Source: Ficedula albicollis (taxonomy: Eukaryota > Chordata > Aves > Passeriformes > Muscicapidae). Taken from it: a stretch of DNA of 64,000 bases. Position 1 is the first letter of the stretch. Every line of letters starts with the position of its first letter. The notes beneath the pieces are model-generated. The model was not told the DNA's origin. It saw nothing but the letters and a program-made list of their open reading frames with translations, and made no database searches. This document shows positions 24,800 through 34,906 of this stretch, piece after piece. The DNA lies in NCBI RefSeq assembly GCF_000247815.1, contig NC_021674.1, positions 27,623,763-27,687,762 on the forward strand, in the 5' to 3' direction. Made by a program: the position numbers and the translations under genes.

Positions 24800-27700
24800 G
24801 ACTGACTGAAATCTAGTTAATAGGTTGTTACCTCTTAATAAAAAGTAGGAGTGTTGATTCACTGGTAACTCAGTCTATGTCAAGAAAGAAAAATTTAATG
24901 TGAGGAAACAGCAGTAAGCTTGAAAAATATAAGTACATTAAGAGGATGCATGTGTTGAGGAGAGGACATCACCTTCCTTTTTGGCTGATCTCCAATTCAA
25001 CAGGGCAATTTTCTTTTTAGTCCAGTGAGCCTCCAGGACATGAATGTAAGCAGGAGGACTGTTAGTACTCCTGGGCAGTCAGAATAAGAATATGAGAATT
25101 ACAATTTATTCTTTGAGTTCAAAACTGCATGTGTTATGAACAGTAGTGTCTTTATGAGTTTAAGGGCATTTAAGAGGTGAAAGTGTGTGGAAAATCAAAC
25201 AGCAAGTTGGTTCTAATGCTTTTATAAGGGTTACCCCACTCCTCTCCTCTGGGTAAAATTAAAATGTGCATGTGTAGTCCAGGTAGTTAAAATAACTATT
25301 TCTCAGAAGTCCATGGTCCTTCAAGACATAGAAACTGTATTCAAAAGAGTTTCATAGATCAGAAACAAAGGGGAAGTAATAACAAAATGAAGAGCAGAAA
25401 AGAACTGAACTACACCAGGCCAAATGTAAATCTGTAAATGCTCTCTGGAGTAAAACTCCATTGTAGCTACACATACAATATATTGTGGGAATAAAGACCT
25501 CCCTGTAATAAAAATATTTTGTTCCGAATCTGACACTGTTCTGAATAACTACAATCAGCCACAGGTGTTTTTATTATCTTTTTCGACAGAATGCAGACAC
25601 TTTTACTTTTGTTTAACAACACACTTAGTCGACAGAAGAGCCAAATGAAGCAGTAAAGTTACTTTGGGAGAGATTAGTAGAAGTACAGCACAAGGCAGTC
25701 CTCCAGCACAACTGTTTGTTGAGCTATCAAGCAGTGTTGGCATTTGTTCTTTGGAAAAAGAGAGTTAGGTGCCCATCATAATAGGGATTTGTACTATGAT
25801 TACAGTACATAAAAAAAAAAAAACAAACTGAGAAGCTGTTGCACAAGAGGAGACATAACCGGAATATTAGGTTTTCAAAAGTAAAAGCACTAAGACTAAA
25901 GACTAAAAAGACTAAGTCTAAAGACTCTACTTAGAAAGGCAGTTCACAAGAAAAAGGAACTAAGTTCCAAGAAGGCTTTTGCACACTTAATAGCTTAAAA
26001 GGTATTATACTAATAATGTAATCAATTTAGCAGCCTTAATTTCTGATCCTTCTTTCACTTGTTCTTTGCTTTAGATTCTTCTCTTCACCACATCAATTTA
26101 GCAGCCTTAATTTCTGATCCTTCATTCACTTGTTCTTTGCTTTAGATTCTTCACTTCACACACCAACACTTCAGAGTAAATTGCTACTCAGCCCATTCAC
26201 ACCCTGACCTGGACACAAAGAATATGTTGGTGCTTGACGTGGCAAGGAGGATGGGAAAAGCTAGGCCACTCGTTCAAGGTGTTACTACTGCTAAGAAGTA
26301 GAGAATTTATTGGCTAAGTTCCTCCAAGGAAAGGCTCTAACAGGCTCATGGAGTTACCATGCATTGGCTCAGATGAGACGGCAGAACTAAAGTGTGGTCA
26401 GAATATTTTCACTGCTCATTCTCAGGGGCATGAAAACACCTTGTTGCCTTGTTGACTACATCATCCATTCCTCAATCTCGGTCAATCTTTCTTGGCTTTG
26501 AAAGAAAGGCATTCTTGTTTATGTCACATGAACTAAACATCAAGGAATTGCTTATGTAGTTCAATTTAAGGACATACTTCAAAATTCTTCTACACAAGGA
26601 GCCACAGCATGTGAGGTATTACTAGATGATTACTTCTAAACCCTACATAAGGTATAACTCTCAAGACCAAAACTTCTATCATTCTCAAGTGAAAAGGGTT
26701 CAGCAGTATGAACAGGTATGTAGAACTATCTCCCCTCATTGTCATTTAATCTCTGATGAAATAAAGAATAAAGAACTAGATCCAGTGAATCACCTACTCA
26801 GCCATATACTGAAAATACGTCCCTCATATTCATTCAAAAATGAATCTCTCAGAAACAAAGTAGTTTCATTCCCAGGTAGCCTGTTCTATACATTTCTGAC
26901 TAACCACTGTATATTCACATCTTTGAATGTAGAAAAGGAGGAATATATGTTTTGCTACCCTGAGACCCTAGGACAAATTCAGGAAGTCAACATAAGCTTC
27001 CAGTCATTTGCTGGTTTTTAGGATTTTTTTTTATTCCACATCATGTGGAAACCTAACCCACAGAAAACAACAAGAAGATGCATTGCAAAATAAGCCTTTT
27101 ACTTCTTTTCAACCACTAACATGGTGATTTCATTATATTATGGGGTCAGAGAGATCTCCAAACATTTAAAAGGAAAATTAGTATGAGCTCTAGTGCTTAA
27201 AATAGAGTCAAGGAAGAAAACCTATTGTTTGTTTTGTTTTGTCATCATTACCACATAATAATTCTCTTGGGTCAGATAACCTGCATGCACAAATAAATGG
27301 CAAATTAAATCTAGCCTTCCGTGAATTTCAGAAGACTCAAAATATTTCACACCAAATTTCTATAAAAAAAGAAAAAATAATACAAACTAGCTGGAGCTTA
27401 TTGGGTATTTCACAGAAGGATAATTTTAATGACAATCCTGTTAAATCATCTCCACACGCCACCTTAATTATTATATACCTCTGGAACAGCCTGCCCTTTC
27501 TTCCCAAACCCTGTAGGAATTGATAAACTAGCTCTGCAGAAATGAGCTTCCTGGCTGTGTCTCAGGCCCTTTCTCACCAAGCATTCCATAGCATTCTTTA
27601 CCAACTAACCATGTGGGGGTTTCTCTTGGAAAGCAGTGTTAGACAAATAAACAGTCTTCTGCAGGTTGTCACAAAGTCCCATGTGATCAGCAGGCAAAAT

Positions 27701-28830
27701 CATAATTGAAAAATCATACCAGCTTCTCTCAAAAATAACTTAAAAGAAGGACTTGCACATTACCTTGGAAAATCATCGGGAATTCTGTACCTTGATATTA
27801 CTGCCTTGACCCAAGCACTTTAAAATAAGAGAATACCAGATATATCCCACTTGTTCTGAAAGGAAGGTGCACATTTGGGATGATAACTCATAAAAACAAG
27901 TAAGTAAGGATAATAACCCACACATTAAAACAGAGTTAGTTTGGCCAAGAATATTTGGCATTCATATAAGCTGTCTATATGCACCAGAATACTTGCCTCT
28001 ACATAAAGCAATCAGGTATGTGAGAGAGATAGATAGAGATGTCATCTTAATAAGATACCATTACACTATGTCTATAAACAAGCCTTTTAAAACAAAATAA
28101 CATGAAAATGCATTTATTGTGTGTAGTCTGGGCAGAGGCAGACCCAGGACAGAAAATAGGAAGATAGAAAATAAGGGGCATTAAAAGTAGTAAAAATTGT
28201 TTCAGAATAAGGATGGATAGATATAAGAAAGGGAGGGATTGGATGTGTTGTAGAATGCAGAAAGAAAGTGTAAATAAAGTATAAGAATTGGGACCAGAGA
28301 TTACTGAGAACAGAGACCTGGATTTAACAGCTGAAAGTGAGATGAATTTAGCAGAAATAAGAAGTCATTTAGAAAACTCTTGAGGTAGCAGAGAAGATTT
28401 GTATCTATTTAATGTAATATTTTAGGAAAGAAAACAAGATATGGAATGATTTTTACAACTGGTTAGAATTAGAGTTATATATATGTCACAGCTAGGATGG
28501 AAATCACTGAATCTGGGATCGTATCTTTTTTCCAAAAATCCTGCAGTAAAGACAATTGTTCTTTAATATAGTGTTCTTACAGAACATGGAAGAGAATCAG
28601 AGCTTCTAAAGGCACTCTGGAAAGATGTTTAATGGGTATAGGAAGAAGTTGGAAGAAAAGAGTGAATGACAACACAAAACTAACCAAAAGGGTGTCATGG
28701 CATTCAGTTGACCAGGGCTTGAGCAAGCCCCACAGGAAAGGAGGAGCGGCTGAGAACCAGAGCACAGCACTGCTGGATCCCAGCAATCCAGCAGGAAGGA
28801 CCATCAGGAGCACAAGAGCTAGTCCCTGCA
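24800..28830. other. Non-coding stretch, nothing named
   Basis: AT-rich unique sequence apart from the 71-bp duplication at 26021-26162 and an irregular AAGACTAAA microrepeat near 25890-25925. The plus-strand frame at 26626-27021 (131 codons) is the longest outside repeats, but it has ordinary non-coding composition. Confidence 0.45.
26021..26162. repeat. Tandem duplication, two copies of 71 bp
   Basis: Copies at 26021-26091 and 26092-26162 abut and differ by two internal substitutions plus differences in the last three bases. Confidence 0.95.
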
Positions 28831-28839
28831 AAAGGAGTA

Positions 28840-29030
28840 ACCTCCTTACCACTGAGGTGCTGTCACCATTGCTGAGAGGCCAACCTTGGCTAACAGTGGG
28901 TCCATCTTGGAGTGGACTGGGGTTGGCTCTGTCGGACACAGGGGAAACTCCCAGCAGCTTCTCACAGAAGCTGCCCTTGTAGCACCCTCACTAAACCTTG
29001 CCAAAAAGTCCCAATGCACACTGTTAACAC
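28840..29030 (-). mobile_element. Avian endogenous-retrovirus LTR fragment (5' part)
   Basis: Read on the minus strand, the segment begins near GTGCATTGGGACTTT and runs through CTTCTGTGAGAAGCTGC, a CCCCTGTGTCCGACAGAGCC-like block and CCAAGATGGACCCAC. These are landmarks I associate with the 5' end of a common avian ERV LTR family. About 190 bases are recognisable. The rest of the LTR is missing or has decayed, although GC remains raised to about 28700. No paired LTR or internal retroviral region is present, so this is a truncated solo LTR. The family name is not assigned because no library search was possible. Confidence 0.6.
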
Positions 29031-29559
29031 AGGCTGTTTAAGAAAGCCCTGAGCAAACAACACTTCATACATACAGAAAGAAACCAGATTCTTATTCACT
29101 TTCCAGTGCAGTAGCCAACAGAGATAAGGAAAATGATAGATGGGAGCCTGGCCTGAATTTATAGATTTCTACCACAAAATACGTGCAATTTGACAGCTAC
29201 TTTCTCTGCCCCTTCTCTTCGTTTCCTATTGACTCATACTTAAATCCCTCCTGAAAGGCTTACAGAGCTACAGTTTTCACCTACTAAAAAAGTGAGTTTG
29301 TGATTATAAATTAAATTCTAGTACATTCTCTTGCTTAAGACTTTAACCTATTTTTATTAATCACTGAATTCTCACAGAGCTGCTTCTGAGAAATGCAGGT
29401 TCCAGGATTTGACAAAATGCAGCTTTGGTTCAAGCTCTACAAAAAGTATTTAGTAAACTGAAGCAAAAAAATGCTTGCTCCAATAAAGTCCGTGATACAA
29501 ATATCTTTAAACAAAACTGAAATCCACTCTCTATACTGAAAATGACAAAAATTATGCCA

Positions 29560-29830
29560 CTAGCTGAATTTCATTGCCAAGCTGTCAACTTGAATTTCTT
29601 CTGTTTAAAAATAGCTGTTCATTACATTCAGTAATGGGCTGTCAAAGCATTACAGCACTGAACCTATATCATATACAGCAGCAATTGGGCAATGTGCATT
29701 ATTACGTTTAGATTACTAGCATTTTTACAAGACCTCTGGGCTAATTTTAAATGAGATGGTTGACTTGAACTGAATCAAAACCAATTTTATTTTACTTTAA
29801 AGCTACTACAGATTTTCCATTTGTACCTGA
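29560..29830. promoter_or_regulatory. Candidate conserved non-coding element (weak)
   Basis: Repeat-free block with evenly mixed bases and several TAAT/ATTA cores, a CTGTCAA (MEIS-like) site near 29640 and a CAATTGGGCAAT segment near 29682. The texture resembles deeply conserved enhancers, but conservation was not tested. Confidence 0.18.
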
Positions 29831-30250
29831 CTTAATCAGGCCTAAATGAAAGTAAAACAAAAGATTTACTGAATGTGACCATACAGTATATTCATCTTTT
29901 TGTTTGCTTTCAAGGATATATTTACTCTAAACAACATATAAATAATAAAAATACTCTATTTGCCAAATTAAATAATATTCCCAATGGTATGAATTGGTAT
30001 TGTTGCTCCTATGAATACATAATAGGTAGTTAGCAAAGAAATCATGCCTAAAGCATATACGCAGTAATCTTTTAGCAGGGTGAAATAATTAGAGATGTTT
30101 TTAAACTAACGAATGCATAACCTGTCTTAATAGCTCATGATCTAATTTAGCACATCATAAAAAAACCAAAAAACTATAAAAAGGTATCTAGAAAGCACAG
30201 TTGAAGCATCCTTACACAGCAGGATGTCATAAACATAAAGGCATGCCAGA

Positions 30251-30341
30251 ATGGCTCACAGCTATGAAAAAAAAAAAAAGAGAGACTAAAAGAGAATGGC
30301 TCACAGCTATGAAAAAAAAAAAAAAAGAGAGACTAAAACAA
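30251..30341. repeat. Tandem duplication with poly(A), period 45 bp
   Basis: Copies begin at 30251 and 30296. They are identical except for the internal A-run (13 versus 15 bases) and the last few bases. Confidence 0.93.
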
Positions 30342-30639
30342 GATCTGATGTCTTGCAAATATAAATAATGAATTCTAGGGCCAGATTATAGACTTCTTTA
30401 TATTCATTAAAAAACCGAGTAGAATAAAGGAAAACCAGACAAACAAAAAAACCACACACTGTGTATAAAGCTCTATACCTTCCTTGTTTTGTTGGAAAAC
30501 AAATTTATTTTTCTACATTCAGAAGACAAGGACTCCACTGATGCAACTCAGTGGTTATGCGGCAATACTGGGCTATACGGTTCCTCCATTTCCAGTAAAA
30601 TATTCTCCAGAGTTTGTAGTTCAGCTGCAAAACATTTAC

Positions 30640-30925
30640 TGTGGAGACCCCCAAAGGAATTCCCAACTAGAGAATGCAACCCCTGCTCGGTTCCCTGAGT
30701 CAACCCCATGCTGTGCCCTCTTCCCTGTCCGTCAGCCTTTCGGTCACTCCCACCCTAATTCCCTGTTGGTCCCTGATGCTCTCCCTGCCTTCCTGATCCC
30801 ATGTACGAAACCTGAACCCTCACAAGAGTTTTCGCCTTTGTTTCCAGAACCCTGAATCGTGCGTTGCTGAAATAAATCTTTGTAAAACCTTGCAAAGGCC
30901 TTTCCTGCTGATTTCACCCCAAGCA
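30640..30925 (+). mobile_element. Solo LTR-like element
   Basis: The segment begins TGTGGAGACCCCC at 30640, has a C/T-rich central region and a polyadenylation signal AATAAA at 30871-30876. About 20 bases further on is a short GC-containing tail (CCTTTCCTGCTG) ending in CA near 30925. This layout (TG...CA ends, AATAAA near the 3' end, pyrimidine-rich U3) fits an avian retroviral LTR. A clean target-site duplication is not visible, although ACATTT before and ACATCT after are similar. Sequence from about 30520 may also belong to it. The plus-strand frame of 123 codons through it is a by-product of its C-rich composition. Confidence 0.5.
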
Positions 30926-31049
30926 ACATCTAAATGCAACAGTGTACCATGTTAAGAAGTTTATCAGACTGAGTTTCAGCAGTAAAGAAAAAAAACCCAC
31001 CATTTATTAATTATGACCATATTTAGTATCTTCATCTATTGAGTGCACC

Positions 31050-31717
31050 CCCAGCAAGTGCACCAAGCTGAGTGGTGCAATTGACATACCTGAAGAACAG
31101 GATGTCATCCAGAGGGACCTAGACAAAGCTCAAGGAGTACACCTGTGGGAATCATTGTGAGATTTAACAAAACCAAGGGCAAGGGGCTGCACCTGGGTCA
31201 GGGCAACCACAGTATCAACACAGAATGGGGGATAAAGGGATTCAGAGCCCTGCCAAGAAGGATTTGGGAGTGCTGGTGGGTGAGAGGCTGGGCAAGACCC
31301 ATCCTTGGGCACTCCCAGCCCAGAGAGCCAAATGTGTCCTGGGCTGCATCCAGAGCAGTGTGGGCAGCAGGGAAGGAAGGGGACTCTGCCCCTCTGCTCT
31401 GCTCTGGTGAGACCCACCTGGAACCCTGCATCCAGCCCTGGGGGCCTGCCAAAAGAAGGACATGGAGTGAGTCCAGAAGAAGACCATAAAAGTGATCAGA
31501 GAGATGGAGCACCCCTCCTTCAAGGAAGGGCTGAGAGCTGTGGTTGTTCAGGCTGGAAGACCTTACGCAGCCTTTCAACACAGGTGGCAGATGCCCAGTC
31601 CCTGGAAACATTCAGCATCAGGTTGGATGTGGTTCTGACCAACCTGATCTAGTTGAAGATCTGCTTGCAGGAGGGTTGGACTAGATGGCATCTCACCCAA
31701 ATTATTCTATGTTTCTA
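31050..31717 (+). mobile_element. CR1 LINE 3' end with internal deletion
   Basis: Recognisable CR1 landmarks run in order: GATGTCATCCAGAGGGACCT near 31100, GGGGCTGCACCTGGGTC near 31185, GGATTTGGGAGTGCTGGTGG near 31260, CCTGGGCTGCATCCAGAGCA near 31338, CTCTGCTCTGGTGAGACCC near 31394, then GTGGTTGTTCAGGCTGGA near 31540. The element then jumps to the terminal region (CCCTGGAAACATTCAGCATC near 31600, GGACTAGATGGC near 31678) and ends in ATTCTATGTTTCTAT, a degenerate form of the CR1 terminal octamer repeat. About 200-250 bases present in the 61-kb copy are deleted at about 31565. Several overlapping ORFs on both strands here are by-products of the GC-rich element. Confidence 0.9.
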
Positions 31718-31719
31718 TA

Positions 31720-32780
31720 TAAATAGTCTGCTAATAAAAGACTTTAGAGATATTCAGCACTAAGACAATCAAAAGCAAGCAAAAGCTGTGCAGTTGTACT
31801 GTAAGTGTTCACACAAAGAGCATATGCAAAATAATATAACCCTTTGAATAAAACTAGTAACAGAATTCAATGGCAGTGAGTTTCCCAGGTACTAACACCA
31901 GTACATCCACAACCCTCTCCATTGTGCCAGTATCAGCAAAGAATATTTACAACATTAAGTATGATAAATTGACTTTTGAATAGCAAGAATCCCTAATTTC
32001 CACATTTTTTTTCTTTAAATTAAATTAACATAAATTTGTAATAGATACAAATGTTATTTGTATAGGTGGTTTAAATATGATGGTTTATTAGTTTCTGCAC
32101 AGTCTTTGGCCGTGATTTTTGGTGCCAGGTCTCTAAATAAAGCCAAAACTGAAACCAGCTGTTTCTCATCGGTCAAATATGTGCTGTCTGAAAGTTGTAT
32201 AATGTTTGTCAAATAATTCTTCTGGAAAAACAAATTTCTAACTTGATAACTATCACATAATTACATGGCTATCTAAAATATGCATTGAATTTATTATATT
32301 TTTTGTAAAACTACTTGCAGTGTTCTTGGTAAAAAGAACTAATGAGCATGGCAGACTGCACTAGTCTTTTTATGACAAAATAATATCTTTATAATCAGTC
32401 TGGAATCCACCATGATATTGAAGGTATAAAACTACAACTCTCATCTGGCTTAACATAAGGATCGAATGAGAGCAAATATTTCTGTACTGTGTGCTATATC
32501 ATTTTGTGAGAATCCTAGAGTATCTAGTGTCAAACATGCGTTAACAGCTTCACAGTAAAACATGGCTCAATATATTGCAACACCTCCAAAGAGGCAGCTG
32601 TGATCTACTGTGTCAAAAACTCCATTCAAGTAGACTGTCAAGGTGTACAAGGCCTCTGATCTTTGATACATCTGAACGTACCAAAGCTCCTCATCTATGA
32701 AGATGGAAATTATCTTAAAGGACAGAAAAAGCAGACCACGTTGCTAAATCACTATGCTGAAGAAACAATAAAGGAAGATA
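31720..32780. other. Non-coding stretch, nothing named
   Basis: AT-rich sequence after the CR1 terminus. No gene, RNA or transposon was recognised. Confidence 0.45.
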
Positions 32781-32782
32781 GG

Positions 32783-32990
32783 AATATCCAAAATTTTTGA
32801 GAAAATAGCAGAGAAAGGTATGACAAAAAAAAAAAAATATATATATATATACATTTTGGAAAAAGCAGCACACACACAGGAAAACAAACAATATCCAAAA
32901 TTTTTGAGAAAATAGCAGAGAAAGGTATGACAAAAAAAAAAAAAGATATAAACATTTTGGAAAAAGCAGCACACACAGAGGAAAACAAAC
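32783..32990. repeat. Tandem duplication with poly(A) and AT repeat, period 107 bp
   Basis: Copies at 32783-32889 and 32890-32990 are nearly identical. Copy 1 carries an (AT)n microsatellite (about 32837-32851) after its A13 run, where copy 2 has GATATAA. The difference suggests microsatellite growth or loss after duplication. The minus-strand frames through this block encode Phe-rich peptides because of the T-runs. Confidence 0.95.
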
Positions 32991-33729
32991 CATGAAGTTG
33001 ACATATAGTCAAGGCATCCTCAAACACAAAAAAACTACTTTTCTCCTCAGTAATCTGTAGTTTAGGAACGTAAGTGATGTCTAATGCTGTCACACTGTAC
33101 AGTATAACCATTCTTGAGTGACTGATAAGGGAAAGGATTTCTGATGGATTAGCTAGGTATGCTGTGCCTTGATAGAATGAAAAGATAAAATGAAAGATTA
33201 TATAATGTGGGACATAGCACTGGGTGACAAGATTTACTAAGAACAAGGTAACACAGAAAAGCACTTACATTTTTTAGAGCACAGAATAAAATTGTTTATT
33301 AATTATTTCCAGTTCTGCCTTTGGCATTTAAAATAACTCTTTTTATGATTCTATCTTAAGTTGGTCTTTGTTTTTTAGCAAATGCTATCTTTAAATTATA
33401 TTAACATTTTTGCACGGAAGAGTGTAAGAAAATAAAAATTAAGGGTTTATCTAAATTCTAATATTATCAGTTCATTACATTAAGACAAATAATTTTAACA
33501 CCTCCTCCTATTTTCCAATATACCCTGGAGACAGATACCTCTCAGGGTCTGAGATGTTATCCATTTACTTGCTGTAACATTTTCTGTGATTGCATGTAGC
33601 TCCTTCCAAAATGGCAGCACCTGTTCACTGAGGAATTCTATTCACCACTGAAAACACTGTGAACACATCTGTTCCCACAGTGCACTCTGAAATAACAGAG
33701 AACCCTTTGGAAACCGACATTAAGATATT

Positions 33730-33819
33730 TCAAATGACAATCAGTAAAAATAAACAAACATTAAATTTGTAACGTCAAATGACAATCAGTAAAAATAAAC
33801 AAACATCAAATTTGGAACA
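33730..33819. repeat. Tandem duplication, two copies of 45 bp
   Basis: Copies at 33730-33774 and 33775-33819 abut and differ by about three substitutions. Confidence 0.93.
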
Positions 33820-34426
33820 AAAAGAACACAAGTGAGAAAAAAGAGCCATCTTTAAAATGCTCACAGAAGTTAGAAACTGTTCTAAGCATTGGCAACTGAG
33901 AAAAGAAATAGAAAAAATACATAGATGGAAAGAGAAAAAAAGAGGAAGGAATGTCAAGGTAAGGGACATATTGTAATGTAAGATTTGAGTTTCTCAAATA
34001 CAGTAAATATAAGAACAATTACTATTCATGCTGTGTCCTACCACACCACTCTATTTACCCAATTTCTGGCAACAACTCCATCCATCTTCTTTTTGTGGCT
34101 GACGTCATTCTGTTTATTCTATTAAAACACCTTTGCTTCTTTAACAACCCCCTTTCCAGTATTTTCCTTACTACAGGAACAGCATTTACCATCACACCAA
34201 TACCTTTCATTTACTTACAATGAAAGGAGTTTTTTTCTTTATTTTCACCCTTCAATCTCTCCACAGACTTCTATGGCATAGGTCATGTTTCTGTCTTCTT
34301 GGCTTATAACCTCCTCAAAAAATGCTCAACTCCATAGTGAAGTATCGTTCCTTTCTCATGACATTACCAGGTTCTTTTTTAGAGATTCCCATGGAATCCT
34401 TCACATTCTTCTTGTCAATATTCACC

Positions 34427-34906
34427 ATCAAAAGCAAGCGTGGCCAGCAGGTTAAGGAAGGGGATTCTGTCCCTCTGCTCTGATCTGAGCCCTCCTGCAG
34501 TGCTGTATCCAGCTCTGGGGTCCCCAGCTCTGGGGTCCACAGAAGAGGAAGGACATCAACCTCTTGGAGTGAGCCCAGAAGAGGCAACCAAGATGACTAG
34601 AGGGATAGAGCACCTATGAGGCTTGTGCAGCCTGGGAAAGAGAAGGCTTCAGGGTGACCTAATTGTGGCCTGCCAGGAACTTACAGGAAAGGTGGAACAA
34701 GCCTGTTTACAAGAGCACATAGTGACAGGACAAGGGCGAATGGATTCAGCTGAAGAAGAACATGTTTTGATGAGATACTGGGGAAAAATTCTGTACTATG
34801 GTGGTGCTGACGCAAAGGAACAGTTGCCCAGGGACGTTGTGGATGCCCCATTCCTGAAAGTGCTCCAGGCCAGGCTGGATGGGGCTTTGAGCAACCTGGT
34901 CTAATT
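34427..34906 (+). mobile_element. CR1 LINE 3' fragment
   Basis: Starts with CATCAAAAGCAAGCGTGGCC and continues through GGGGATTCTGTCCCTCTGCT, GAGTGAGCCCAGAAGAGG, GAAGGCTTCAGGGTGACCTA and GTTGCCCAGGGACGTTGTGG, ending in GAGCAACCTGGTCTAA. It lacks the usual 3' terminal repeat and carries a private 15-bp tandem duplication at 34509-34538. It is more decayed than the copy at 61 kb. Confidence 0.9.
34509..34538. repeat. 15-bp tandem duplication inside CR1
   Basis: CCAGCTCTGGGGTCC occurs twice head to tail. Because the CR1 family has one such unit, the duplication arose after insertion. Confidence 0.85.

Noticed and set aside
26626..27021. 131-codon plus-strand ORF
   Set aside because: A frame this long is expected about once by chance in 64 kb at this composition; no recognised motif and no promoter or splice signals.
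28577..28982. ORFs of about 116-120 codons on both strands
   Set aside because: They overlap an LTR fragment and its GC-rich flank; no retroviral protein motif is visible.
30484..30855. 123-codon plus-strand ORF, Pro-rich
   Set aside because: Runs through the C-rich part of the LTR-like element; no known domain.
31130..31652. Overlapping ORFs on both strands
   Set aside because: They lie wholly inside a GC-rich CR1 fragment, where stops are rarer in every frame.
32752..33264. Longest ORF (170 codons, minus strand)
   Set aside because: It passes through both copies of the 107-bp duplication and is Phe-rich because of T-runs; no domain or splice context.
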